Assembly (NCBI GenBank): GCA_036563505.1
Contig: DATCMH010000021.1
Span: 1-64,000 of the forward strand
Direction of reading: 5' to 3'
From: DATCMH01 sp036563505
Lineage (GTDB): Bacteria > Pseudomonadota > Alphaproteobacteria > Rhizobiales > Beijerinckiaceae
DNA length: 64,000 bases
The notes under the pieces were generated by a model. It did no database searches, was not told the origin of the DNA, and saw only the letters and a program-made list of their open reading frames with translations. The stretch's first letter is position 1; every line of letters begins with the position of its first letter. The position numbers and the translations under genes were made by a program. Of this stretch, positions 41,924-50,525 are shown piece after piece.

Positions 41924-42579
41924 GCGAAGGCCGCCACCGAAAACTCGCGGGCAAGGTCGTCATCGCCACCCACAACGCGGGCAAGCTCGTGGAGATGCGC
42001 GAGCTCCTCGCGCCCTTCGGCGTCGAGGCCGTGTCGGCGGGCGAGCTCGGGCTGCCCGTGCCGGCCGAGACGGGGCACATGTTCGCCGAGAACGCCGCCC
42101 TGAAGGCCCATGCGGCGGCGAAAGCGACGGGCCTTCCGGCCCTCTCGGACGATTCCGGCATCTGCGTCGATGCGCTGGACGGCGCGCCCGGGCTGTTCTC
42201 CGCCGACTGGGCGGTGAGCAAGGATTTTTCGGCCGCCATGGCGCGGGTCGAGCGCGAGCTGCAGCGCCGCGGCGCGACGACGCCGGCGCAGCGCCGGGCG
42301 CATTTCGTCTCGGCCCTCGTCATCGCCTGGCCCGACGGCCACGAGGAGCTGTTCGAGGGCCGCGTCTTCGGCGAGGTGGTCTGGCCGCCGCGGGGCACCA
42401 AGGGCTTCGGCTACGACCCCCTGTTCAAGCCGGACGGCCACGAGCGCACCTTCGGCGAGATCTCGTCGGAGGAAAAGCACGGCATCGACTGGGCGCGCGG
42501 CGAGGCGCTCTCGCACCGTGCCCGGGCGTTCCTGGCCCTCGCGCCGGCCTGCCTGACGCGCGACCAGAACGGCTCCTGA
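41920..42579 (+). CDS. rdgB: dITP/XTP pyrophosphatase
   Basis: RdgB cleans the nucleotide pool of dITP, ITP and XTP. The 219-residue protein carries the N-terminal 'VVIATHNAGKLVEMRELL', 'TGLPALSDDSGICVDALDGAPGLFSADWA', and 'GTKGFGYDPLFKPDGHERTFGEIS', all diagnostic. It begins at ATG 41920 within the rph stop. It forms a nucleic-acid quality pair with rph and is convergent with the reductase gene 19 bp away. Confidence 0.96.
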   Translation: MSEGRHRKLAGKVVIATHNAGKLVEMRELLAPFGVEAVSAGELGLPVPAETGHMFAENAALKAHAAAKATGLPALSDDSGICVDALDGAPGLFSADWAVSKDFSAAMARVERELQRRGATTPAQRRAHFVSALVIAWPDGHEELFEGRVFGEVVWPPRGTKGFGYDPLFKPDGHERTFGEISSEEKHGIDWARGEALSHRARAFLALAPACLTRDQNGS

Positions 42580-42598
42580 CGGCGCGAGAGCTGAGAGC

Positions 42599-43345
42599 TC
42601 AGCCGCCGAAGCGCTCGGTTCGGATGCGGTCAGCCGGGACGTCCGCGTCGAGGAGAAGATCGGACGCGGCGCCGACAAAGCGGTTCGAGCCGCACACGAA
42701 AACATGGGCCGGGGGCGCCGGAAGCTGGGCGAGTGCCTCTTCGATCAGGGCGCGATCGATCCGTCCGCTGCGCGTGCCGGGGACGGACGCTGCCTCGCGG
42801 GTTAAGGCTAGGGTCAGACCGAAGCCGGGCTCCCGCGCCGCCCGGTCGAGCAACTCGTCCCGAGCGATCACCTCATCGAGGCTGCGGGCGGAATAGACGA
42901 GGTGGGCCGGCACCTCGGGCGCCGTCGCGCGATGGCGCAGCATCGACAGGAGCGGCACCACCCCCGAGCCGCCGCCGACGAGCAGCAGCGGGCCGCCGTC
43001 CTCGGCGCCCCAGGTAAAGGGATGACCGATCGGTCCCCGCATCTCGATCAGGTCGCCCGCCTGCGCCACTTCGTGGAAAAAGCTCGAGACCTCGCCGTCG
43101 TCGAGGCGCTCGACCATGATCTCGACCGCGCCCGGCGTCTCGGGAGAGGAGGCGATGGAGTAGGAGCGCTGGGCCTGATAGCCGTCCTCGGCGGTGAGGC
43201 GCACGTCGACGTACTGTCCCGCGCGGAAGCGCTCCCAGCCGACCTGGAGCCGAAAGCTCTTCACCCGCGGCGTGACCGTCTCGACGGCGAGGATCGGCAC
43301 CTCGCGCCAGATCAGCTTGACGGGCTGGGCGCGGGCCGCGAGCAC
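42599..43345 (-). CDS. Ferredoxin reductase-type FAD/NAD(P) oxidoreductase
   Basis: A 248-residue FNR-like flavoprotein: the FAD motif 'RSYSIASSP' (RxYS), 'EIMVERLDDGEVSSFFHEVAQAGD', and the nucleotide-binding 'PLLLVGGGSGVVPLLSMLRH', with the C-terminal 'VFVCGSNRFVGAASDLL'. There is no ferredoxin domain. It is 4 bp downstream of the sulfite-oxidase-fold enzyme and surely co-transcribed; it may supply or take electrons from it. Confidence 0.92.
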   Translation of the reverse strand: MLAARAQPVKLIWREVPILAVETVTPRVKSFRLQVGWERFRAGQYVDVRLTAEDGYQAQRSYSIASSPETPGAVEIMVERLDDGEVSSFFHEVAQAGDLIEMRGPIGHPFTWGAEDGGPLLLVGGGSGVVPLLSMLRHRATAPEVPAHLVYSARSLDEVIARDELLDRAAREPGFGLTLALTREAASVPGTRSGRIDRALIEEALAQLPAPPAHVFVCGSNRFVGAASDLLLDADVPADRIRTERFGG

Positions 43346-43349
43346 CGTC

Positions 43350-43955
43350 TCAATCGCCCTCGAAGCGCTGCTCGCGCCAGGGGTCGCCGTACATGTGGTA
43401 GCCGCGCAGCTCCCAGAAGCCGCCCGTGTCCTTCTCGATGAAGCGCAGGCCCTTCACCCACTTCGCCGACTTCCAGAAGTAGAGATGCGGCACCAGGAGC
43501 CGGGCGGGGCCGCCGTGATCGGGCGTGATGGGCTGGCCGTCATAGGCCGTCGCGACCATCGCCTTGCCGCCCGTGAGGTCCGCGACGGGCACGTTCGTGT
43601 CGTAGCCGTCGTAGGAGAGCGCCAGCAGGAACCCCGTCGGCGCCTCAAGGCCGGCCGCGGCCAGGAGGTCGTCGAAACTCACCCCTTCCCACCGCGTGTC
43701 GAATTTCGACCACTTGGTCACGCAGTGGATGTCGCCCTGCCACTTGCTGCGCGGCAGGGTCTGGAACTCGTCCCAAGTCCAGCTCTTGAGGGGCCGCGGC
43801 CCGTGCCAGAGGTCGAAGCGCCAATGCGCCAAGTCGATTCGCGGCGTCGGACCCAGGGAGAGCACGGGGAAGTCGTCGGTGAGGTACTGCCCGGGCGGCA
43901 AACGGTCCGCCTTGTCCTCGCCCTGCCGGCGTCCGGTGAACCCGCGCGTCGCCAT
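43350..43955 (-). CDS. Sulfite oxidase-fold molybdoenzyme (YuiH/YedY-like)
   Basis: A 201-residue molybdopterin-binding protein. The conserved Cys in 'GDIHCVTKWSKFDTRWEG' is the Mo ligand of the sulfite oxidase family; 'SYDGYDTNVPVADL' and 'YDGQPITPDHGGPARLLVPHLYFWKSAKWVKGLRF' are typical. There is no signal peptide and no dimerisation domain, unlike sulfite oxidase itself or exported MsrP. An AGGAGA before ATG 43955 favours that start over 43973. Its partner is the FNR-like reductase just downstream; the substrate is unknown. Confidence 0.9.
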   Translation of the reverse strand: MATRGFTGRRQGEDKADRLPPGQYLTDDFPVLSLGPTPRIDLAHWRFDLWHGPRPLKSWTWDEFQTLPRSKWQGDIHCVTKWSKFDTRWEGVSFDDLLAAAGLEAPTGFLLALSYDGYDTNVPVADLTGGKAMVATAYDGQPITPDHGGPARLLVPHLYFWKSAKWVKGLRFIEKDTGGFWELRGYHMYGDPWREQRFEGD

Positions 43956-43984
43956 GCACGTCTCCTGGAGCATATCCTCTGGCG

Positions 43985-44103
43985 GTCATTCCTGGGCGCG
44001 CAGAGCGCGAGCCCGGAATCCATGACTGAGCCAGACGTTAATCAAGGCCACTCACCCGGTCGTGGATTCCGGGTTCTCGGCCTTGGCCGAGCCCCGGAAT
44101 GAC
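43985..44103. repeat. MITE-like repeat with terminal inverted repeats, copy 2
   Basis: A 119-bp relative of the element at 9971-10087: it begins GTCATTCCTGGGC and ends GCCCCGGAATGAC (one mismatch in 13), and keeps the inner 'gagcccggaatccatgac' arm and the 'ctcacccggtcgtggattcc' arm. It lies between the molybdoenzyme gene and dacA, 34 kb from the first copy. Confidence 0.75.
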
Positions 44104-44169
44104 GGCCATTTCGTGGTTGAGCCCTGACTTCGTCTTGGCAACAGGCAGTCGAGGACTGCCCGTTTCTGA

Positions 44170-45699
44170 TCACTCGTCGCTCTTGGCCTTCTTCGCCGCC
44201 GGCTTGGCGGGCTTCTTGGCCTCGGCCGTCTTCGTGTCGGCCTTCTTAGTTTCAGCCTTGTTGGGCTCGACCTTCTTCGCCGCCGGCTTGACCTTCAGGG
44301 TCTCGGCCGGGTCGACCGGTTTGGCCTTCACCTTGCCGCCCGCAATGACGGGCGGCGTCTCGGTCGAGGCATAGGCCTGGGCGGGGCCGCTCCGCTTCGC
44401 CGCGGGCGCCGCCGGCTTCGCGGCGACCTTCGGCGCCACCTTGGCCGCAATCTTCGCGGGCTTCGGCTCCGCCTTCACCGCCACCTTGGGCTCGGGCTTC
44501 GCGGCAACCTTCGGCTCAGGCTTGGCCGCCACTTTCGGCTCGGGCTTGGCCTTCGCGACGCGGGGCTTGAGCGCCTCGACGGGCTCGCCCTTGTCCTCGG
44601 CCGCCACGGCCGTCCCCGCCGGATCGCGGCCGATCCAGACGAGCATCGGCTGCAGGGGCGCGCGCGGCGGAAGCTCGCGGGTCTGCCAGCCGGCCCCGGG
44701 AGCGCTGCTCGCCGCGAAACCCAGTGCCTGCGAGCTGAACGCCGTGGAGCCGGCGTTCTCGGCATTGCCGGAGTTGCCGGCCGAGGCCTGCACGGGCTCC
44801 GCATCCTCCTCGGCCGGGACCGCGCGGCCGCAGACCACGGGACGCATGTCCGGCGCGGCGATCACGTTGGAGGCGGGCAGCTCCTCGAGGCGCTGGCCGC
44901 TCCAGCCCGACGAGGCAAAGCCCCGGTCGAAGAGATCGGCGGCGCGCAAGGTGCGCTCCTTGGCCTTGGTCGAGCCCATCACGACGGTGATGAGCCGGCG
45001 CCCGCCGCGGGTCGCGCTCGCCACGACGTTGAAGCCGCCCGAGCAGATGAAGCCCGTCTTCATCCCGTCGACACCGTCGTAGCGGCCGAGCAAACCGTTG
45101 TGGTTCGCCATCACCCGCCGGCCGAACTTGATGGCCGAGATCGAGAACAGGTCCTTGGAGTCGGGGAAGTCGCGCAGGATCGCCCGGCCGAGGATCGCCA
45201 TGTCGCGGGCCGAGGTGTGCTGGCGCGGATCGGGCAGGCCGTGCGGGTTCACCCACACGCTCTCGCGCATGCCGATGCGCTGGGCGTGCTCGTTCATCAG
45301 CGCCGCGAAGCCCTCGACCGAGCCGCCGAGATTCTCGGCGATCATGGCGGAGATGTCGTTGGCCGACTTCACCATGATGATCTTGAGGGCGTTGTCGAGG
45401 GTGAGCTGCGTGCCCGGCTTGAAGCCCATCTTGGAGGGCGGCTCGGACGCCGCCTCGGGCGAGAGCGTGAGCAGCTGGTCGAGGGAGGCCTTGCCGTCGC
45501 GGACCATGCTGAGCGCCACGTAGGTGGTCATCAGCTTGGTGATGGAGGCCGGAAACCAGGGGTCCGTCGCCCGCTCGGCGTAGAGGACGCGGCCGGAATC
45601 GACGTCGACCACGAGGGCCGGCGTCGCGGCTAGGGTCGCGCCGGCGAAGCTGAGGCCGAACAGGAAACTCAAGGTGCGGACGGCGCGGCGCGCGATCAT
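44170..45699 (-). CDS. dacA: D-alanyl-D-alanine carboxypeptidase with Lys/Ala/Pro-rich tail
   Basis: A low-molecular-weight penicillin-binding protein (S11) that trims peptidoglycan pentapeptides in the periplasm. The signal peptide ends at about residue 25. Catalytic motifs are SITK (52-55), SAN (112-114) and KTG (214-216). The catalytic domain ends near 275. Residues about 378-509 form a low-complexity tail with an eightfold-like EPKVAAKP repeat and many Lys residues (…KPAAKKAKSDE), with neither the amphipathic anchor of PBP5 nor a SPOR domain. The tail may bind anionic envelope polymers; that is inference. Confidence 0.93.
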   Translation of the reverse strand: MIARRAVRTLSFLFGLSFAGATLAATPALVVDVDSGRVLYAERATDPWFPASITKLMTTYVALSMVRDGKASLDQLLTLSPEAASEPPSKMGFKPGTQLTLDNALKIIMVKSANDISAMIAENLGGSVEGFAALMNEHAQRIGMRESVWVNPHGLPDPRQHTSARDMAILGRAILRDFPDSKDLFSISAIKFGRRVMANHNGLLGRYDGVDGMKTGFICSGGFNVVASATRGGRRLITVVMGSTKAKERTLRAADLFDRGFASSGWSGQRLEELPASNVIAAPDMRPVVCGRAVPAEEDAEPVQASAGNSGNAENAGSTAFSSQALGFAASSAPGAGWQTRELPPRAPLQPMLVWIGRDPAGTAVAAEDKGEPVEALKPRVAKAKPEPKVAAKPEPKVAAKPEPKVAVKAEPKPAKIAAKVAPKVAAKPAAPAAKRSGPAQAYASTETPPVIAGGKVKAKPVDPAETLKVKPAAKKVEPNKAETKKADTKTAEAKKPAKPAAKKAKSDE

Positions 45700-45905
45700 G
45701 CTCGGGATTGCTCCGTGGAACGGTCGTCCGTGGGATGGCCAGGGAAGCGTCGCCGGACGGCGAGCCGTTCCTGAACGCCCGACGATGGTTGTAGTTCACC
45801 GCAGCGGCTCTGCAAAGCTTGAGCCGACGACGGGTTTTGGACGATCGAAGGCTCGCTCCAATCAGGCATCCGTGGCAAGAGCGTGGCGCGACCCCGGCCT
45901 CCCCG

Positions 45906-46808
45906 ATGCTTTCGCTCCTCTGGATTCCCGCCACCCTCGTCGCTGCGGCCGCGCAGACGGCGCGCAACGCCACGCAGCGGCGGCTCGTCGACAGCCTCGG
46001 CACGGCCGGCGCCACGCAGGTGCGCTTCCTCTACGGCCTGCCTTTCGCTGGCCTGTTCCTCGTCCTCGTGCTCGCGGCCACCGGCGAGGCCTTGCCCCGC
46101 CCGGGACAGGGCTTCGCCGGCTTCATCCTGCTCGGCGCTTTGTCGCAGATCCTTGCCACTGGGCTGATGCTCGCCGCGATGCGCGAGCGCTCCTTCGCTG
46201 TCGTCACGGCGCTCATCAAGACGGAGCCGGTCCAGGTCGCCCTGTTCGGCCTTCTCGTCCTGCACGACCGCCTGAGCCTTCCCGTGGTGGCGGCGATCCT
46301 CGTCGCAACGGCCGGCGTGCTTCTGGTCTCGGGCACGAAGAGTCTCGGCGAACTCGCGGGCGCGGACGGGCGGTCGGTCGCGCTCGGGATCGTCTCGGGA
46401 GCCTGCTTCGCGCTGGCCTCCATCGGCTTTCGCGGCGCGATCCTCTCCCTCGAGAGCGGCTCGTTTCTCGTGCGGGCAACCACGGTGCTCGCCTGGGGAC
46501 TGGGGTTGCAGAGTCTCATTCTAGGGTTGTGGCTCGGCCTGCGGGACCGGGCCGCCCTGGTCGGAAGCCTGAAAGTCTGGCGCTCGTCGCTGACGGCGGG
46601 GTTCCTGGGCGCCTTCGCCTCGCAGTTCTGGTTCATCGGCTTCGCCCTCACCGCCGCCGCGAACGTGCGGACGCTCGCCCTCGTCGAGGTACTGATGGCC
46701 CAGGCCGTATCGCGAAAGCTCTTCGCTCAAGCCACCACCCGACGGGAATGGGCCGGGCTCGCCCTCATCGTCGGCGGCGTCGTCCTGCTCCTCGCGGCCC
46801 AAACCTGA
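45906..46808 (+). CDS. EamA/DMT-superfamily transporter
   Basis: A 300-residue membrane protein of about ten helices in two EamA repeats. Representative segments are 'FLYGLPFAGLFLVLVLAATG', 'SVALGIVSGACFALASIGFRGA', and 'RREWAGLALIVGGVVLLLAA'. The family exports or imports small metabolites; the substrate is unknown. ATG 45906 (MLSLLWIPATLVAAAAQTAR) is preferred because the 29 residues before it in the open frame are basic and non-membrane. It is divergent from dacA. Confidence 0.9.
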   Translation: MLSLLWIPATLVAAAAQTARNATQRRLVDSLGTAGATQVRFLYGLPFAGLFLVLVLAATGEALPRPGQGFAGFILLGALSQILATGLMLAAMRERSFAVVTALIKTEPVQVALFGLLVLHDRLSLPVVAAILVATAGVLLVSGTKSLGELAGADGRSVALGIVSGACFALASIGFRGAILSLESGSFLVRATTVLAWGLGLQSLILGLWLGLRDRAALVGSLKVWRSSLTAGFLGAFASQFWFIGFALTAAANVRTLALVEVLMAQAVSRKLFAQATTRREWAGLALIVGGVVLLLAAQT

Positions 46809-46967
46809 CGCGCCTGAGCCTGACGCGCGGTCCCCGCGACAGGCTCTTGCCCAAGCTCCCGTGTAGGTACACATCAGGTATGCCGTCCGTCGCCTTGCCT
46901 GCTGCCCGGCGAAGGATCAAAGTGCCGCCACTTCGTGCATTCTGACGTCCCGAAAAGGAGTCGCGCC

Positions 46968-48137
46968 ATGACCGCCTGCATCGTAGGCTGGGCCCATACC
47001 CCCTTCGGCAAGCTCGACGCCGAGAGCGTCGAGAGCCTCGTCGTCCGCGTCGCGGACGAGGCGCTCGAGAACGCCGGCATCGGGCCCGGCGACGTGGACG
47101 AGATCGTGCTCGGCCACTTCAACGCCGGTTTCTCGGCTCAGGAGTTCACGGCCTCCCTCGTGCTCCAGGCCGATGACGGCTTCCGCTTCAAGCCGGCGAC
47201 CCGGGTGGAGAACGCCTGCGCCACGGGATCGGCGGCGGTGCACCAGGCCATCAAGACGATCGAGGCCAAGCGCGCCAAGGTCGTGCTGGTGGTCGGCGTC
47301 GAGCAGATGACGACAACGCCGGGCGCGCAGATCGGGCAGAACCTGCTCAAGGCCTCCTACCTGCCCGAGGACGGCGATACGCCCGGCGGCTTCGCCGGCG
47401 TCTTCGGCAAGATCGCGGGTGGCTACTTCCAGCGCCACGGCGACCAGTCCGACGCGCTCGCCATGATCGCGGCGAAGAACCACAAGAACGGCGTCGGCAA
47501 CCCTTACGCCCAGATGCGCAAGGACCTCGGCTTCGAGTTCTGCCGCGCGGAGTCGGACAAAAACCCCTTCGTCGCCGGCCCCCTGAAGCGCACCGACTGC
47601 TCCCTCGTCTCGGACGGCGCGGCCGCCCTCGTGCTGACCGATACGGACACCGCGCTCAAGATGCGCCGCGCCGTGGCCTTCCGCGCCACCGCCCACGCCC
47701 AGGATTTCCTGCCGATGTCGAAGCGCGACATCCTTAAGTTCGAGGGCTGCGCCGTCGCGTGGAAGCAGGCCCTGGAGAGGGCGGGCGTGACCCTCGACGA
47801 CCTCTCCTTCGTCGAGACGCACGACTGCTTCACCATCGCCGAGCTCATCGAGTACGAGGCGATGGGCCTGACGCCCGAGGGCCAAGGCGCGATTGCCATC
47901 AAGGAGGGCTGGACGCACAAGGACGGCAAGCTGCCGGTCAATCCGTCCGGCGGCCTCAAGGCCAAGGGTCACCCGATCGGCGCGACGGGCGTCTCCATGC
48001 ATGCCCTCTCGGCGATGCAACTCACGGGCGAGGCGCCCGAGGGCATCCAGATCCCGAACGCGCGCCTCGCAGGCATCTTCAACATGGGCGGGGCCGCGGT
48101 GGCGAATTACGTCTCGGTGCTCGAGCGCATCAAGTAA
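46968..48137 (+). CDS. Thiolase-family acetyl-CoA acyltransferase
   Basis: The 389-residue thiolase is of the SCP-x/non-decarboxylating group. The nucleophilic Cys84 lies in 'VENACATGSAAVHQA'; 'ETHDCFTIAELIEYEAMG' and 'NPSGGLKAKGHPIGATG' supply the His and second-site residues. It joins or cleaves beta-ketoacyl-CoA. AAAAGGAG precedes ATG 46968. It is isolated from other fatty-acid genes; an MFS transporter follows 10 bp later and may share the transcript. Confidence 0.92.
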   Translation: MTACIVGWAHTPFGKLDAESVESLVVRVADEALENAGIGPGDVDEIVLGHFNAGFSAQEFTASLVLQADDGFRFKPATRVENACATGSAAVHQAIKTIEAKRAKVVLVVGVEQMTTTPGAQIGQNLLKASYLPEDGDTPGGFAGVFGKIAGGYFQRHGDQSDALAMIAAKNHKNGVGNPYAQMRKDLGFEFCRAESDKNPFVAGPLKRTDCSLVSDGAAALVLTDTDTALKMRRAVAFRATAHAQDFLPMSKRDILKFEGCAVAWKQALERAGVTLDDLSFVETHDCFTIAELIEYEAMGLTPEGQGAIAIKEGWTHKDGKLPVNPSGGLKAKGHPIGATGVSMHALSAMQLTGEAPEGIQIPNARLAGIFNMGGAAVANYVSVLERIK

Positions 48138-48147
48138 GCAGGGCAGG

Positions 48148-49383
48148 GTGACGACTTCCTTCGACGAACCCCGCCGCCACCTGGGCGGCGGGGTGGTCAC
48201 CTTCGTCGCGCTTCTCGTCGCCTACATCTTCTCGCAGTTCTACCGCGCCTTCCTCGCGATCGTGGCGGGCGACCTCTCCCGCGATCTCGGCCTGAACGCC
48301 GCCGATCTCGGGGCGCTCTCGGCCATATGGTTCGCGACCTTCGCCGTCGCCCAGTTCCCCGTCGGCTACAGCCTCGACCGGTTCGGGCCGCGGCGGACCA
48401 TTGCGACCTTCATGCTCGCGGCCGTGGCCGGCGCCGTGCTCTTGAGCCTGGCCGAGAGTCGCGCCGCCTGCCTTCTCGCGATGGGGCTCATCGGCCTCGG
48501 CTGCTCGCCCGTGCTCATGGGCAGCCTCTTCGTGTTCGGCCGCAGCTACCCGCCCGAGCGTTTCGCCGTCATGGCGGCCCTCGTCATCGGGCTCGGCAAC
48601 GCGGGCAACCTCTTGGGCGCGACGCCGCTCGCGCTCGCCGTCGAGGCTCTGGGCTGGCGTCAGGCGCTCGGGCTGATCGCTGCCCTCACGGCCCTGAGCG
48701 TCGTGCTCGTCTTCGTTCTCGTGCGCGATCCGCCCGCAACGCCGCAAGGTGCCGGCAGCGGCATCCTCGACGGCCTGAGGCGCATTGCCACCCTGCCCGA
48801 GATCCGGCTTCTCCTCCCGATCACCCTCGTCGGCTACGCGGTGGTGATCGCCGCGCGCTCGCTCTGGATCGCGCCCTACTTCCGCGAGATCCACGGCTTT
48901 GCCACAACCCAGACCGGCAATGCCGCGCTCGCGATGGCCGTCGCCATGACCGTGGGCGCCCTGGTCTACGGTCCGATGGAACGTTGGTTCGGCGGGCCGA
49001 AACCGCCGGTTCTCGTCGGCAGCGTCGTGACGGGTGCGGCCTTCGTCGTCCTGGCTCTGTTCGGCGCGGCGACGCCGCTCGGCTCCGTCGCGCTCTTCGC
49101 CGTCGTCGGGGCCGCGGGCCTCACCTACGGCACCCTCATGACCCATGCCCGGCTGTTTTTCCCGGCCGACCTTCTCGGGCGCGGGGTGACGTTCATGAAC
49201 TTCTTCTTCATCGGCGGCGCGGGTCTGCTGCAGCAGGCGTCGGGGCTGTTCCTGCAGGGTGCCCGATCCGGCGGCCTGCCTCCCGAGGCGGCCTTCTCCC
49301 GCCTGCACCTTGCCTTCGGCGCGAGCGTCCTTCTCGCGGCGGCGCTCTACGCCTTCGTGCCGGCAAAGCCGCGGGCGGCCTGA
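48148..49383 (+). CDS. MFS transporter
   Basis: A 411-residue protein with twelve predicted helices. The MFS motif A is 'GYSLDRFGPRRTIATFML' after helix 2, and a second-half counterpart is degenerate. The start is GTG 48148, 10 bp after the thiolase stop, in the same frame as a long open frame that runs back into the thiolase gene. The substrate is not apparent; co-transcription with the thiolase hints at a carboxylic acid. Confidence 0.9.
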   Translation: MTTSFDEPRRHLGGGVVTFVALLVAYIFSQFYRAFLAIVAGDLSRDLGLNAADLGALSAIWFATFAVAQFPVGYSLDRFGPRRTIATFMLAAVAGAVLLSLAESRAACLLAMGLIGLGCSPVLMGSLFVFGRSYPPERFAVMAALVIGLGNAGNLLGATPLALAVEALGWRQALGLIAALTALSVVLVFVLVRDPPATPQGAGSGILDGLRRIATLPEIRLLLPITLVGYAVVIAARSLWIAPYFREIHGFATTQTGNAALAMAVAMTVGALVYGPMERWFGGPKPPVLVGSVVTGAAFVVLALFGAATPLGSVALFAVVGAAGLTYGTLMTHARLFFPADLLGRGVTFMNFFFIGGAGLLQQASGLFLQGARSGGLPPEAAFSRLHLAFGASVLLAAALYAFVPAKPRAA

Positions 49384-49387
49384 GGCC

Positions 49388-49657
49388 TCACGCCTCGCCC
49401 GGAGCCCGGGCCTTGATCGCGATGGCGTGCAGCCCGCGCCGAAACGCCTCGTCGAGCGCCGCGTTGACGAGGCGGTGGCGGTCCACCCGCGACTTGCCGG
49501 AGAAGGCCGTCGACACGATATTCAGCCTGTAGTGAGTTTCCCCGCCCGGACGCGCGCCGGCATGGCCCGCGTGCAGGTGGGATTCGTCGACGACGTCGAG
49601 CGCCGCGGGGCTCAAAGCCTCGGTCAGACGGGCCTCGATCAGCTCTTTCATTGTCAT
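49388..49657 (-). CDS. BolA-family protein
   Basis: An 89-residue BolA-like protein. 'LDVVDESHLHAGHAGARPGGETHYRLNIVSTAFSGKSRVDRHRLVNAALDEAF' holds the His residues that share an Fe-S cluster with monothiol glutaredoxins. The start at 49657 (MTMKELIEARLTEAL) is backed by a GAGGAA just upstream; a longer frame to 49735 is unlikely. BolA beside a DnaJ protein and cobS-cobT is a familiar alphaproteobacterial neighbourhood. Confidence 0.93.
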   Translation of the reverse strand: MTMKELIEARLTEALSPAALDVVDESHLHAGHAGARPGGETHYRLNIVSTAFSGKSRVDRHRLVNAALDEAFRRGLHAIAIKARAPGEA

Positions 49658-49757
49658 CGCCGTGTTCCTCATGTCGGAGGGCGGCGTGTCGCGCACCGCA
49701 CCACCGCAGTCATCGGCCCTGGCCGGGGCTGGCATCGTCCCTCATAATCGAGCGACC

Positions 49758-50381
49758 ATGGAACACAATTCGCCACTGTTCGACCGCATCCGCATCAAGC
49801 CGAGCTGCGACGAGCCCCGCGCCGCCGCCGAGCCTGCTTGCGAGCGGCCGGGCTGCGCCGCGGCCGGGCTCTACCGGGCGCCCAAGGGGCGAGGCAAGGA
49901 GGGCCAGTACTGGCGCTTCTGCCTCGACCACGTGCGTGTCTACAACGCCACTTACAACTACTTCGCCGGCATGTCGGACGATGCCGTTGCGGCCTTTCAG
50001 AAGGACGCGGTCATCGGCCACCGTCCAACCTGGGCCATGGGCGTGAACGCCGCGGCGCAGCCGGAACGTCCCGCTGGGGAGCCGCCTGCCCGTGACTGGG
50101 CCTACGTCGATCCGCTGGGCATCCTCAACGGCCAGGGCTTCACGCAGGCGCGGACCAAGCCGGCGGAGCCGCCCAAACCCCGACGGTCCGCCCCGGTGCG
50201 CCGGGCGCTCGATGTTCTGGGCCTCGACGAGGGCGCCGACGCGGCGACGATCAAGTCGACCTACAAGACCCTCGTGAAGCGCTTCCACCCGGACGCTCAC
50301 GGCGGCGACCGAAGCTTCGAGGAGCGCCTGCGCGACATCATCAAGGCGCATGACGTGCTGAAAGCCGCCGGCCTGTGCTGA
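49758..50381 (+). CDS. DnaJ-domain protein
   Basis: A 207-residue protein with a Cys-containing N-terminal region ('CERPGCAAAGLYRAPKGRGKEGQYWRFCLDHVRVYNATYNYFAGM') and a C-terminal J domain (about 148-207, 'ALDVLGLDEGADAATIKSTYKTLVKRFHPDAHGGDRS') with the HPD motif that stimulates Hsp70. The N-terminal Cys pairs could bind zinc. Unlike DnaJ it has no G/F region and the J domain is last. It is divergent from bolA and leads into cobS. Confidence 0.92.
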   Translation: MEHNSPLFDRIRIKPSCDEPRAAAEPACERPGCAAAGLYRAPKGRGKEGQYWRFCLDHVRVYNATYNYFAGMSDDAVAAFQKDAVIGHRPTWAMGVNAAAQPERPAGEPPARDWAYVDPLGILNGQGFTQARTKPAEPPKPRRSAPVRRALDVLGLDEGADAATIKSTYKTLVKRFHPDAHGGDRSFEERLRDIIKAHDVLKAAGLC

Positions 50382-50525
50382 GGCGCCGAACCGACCGGGA
50401 CGCAACCGCGTTGTGACCGAACTGAAATTGCGCCGCTTGTGAGCGGCCTATATGACACCTCGACCATGGCCGCGCACGCCGGACCGACCGGCGCCGCGGC
50501 CTTCGATCCGAAGAGGCTTCCATCC

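Noticed and set aside
50382..50525. Cobalamin riboswitch upstream of cobS.
   Set aside because: The gap is short, follows the DnaJ gene closely, and shows no B12-box-like sequence.
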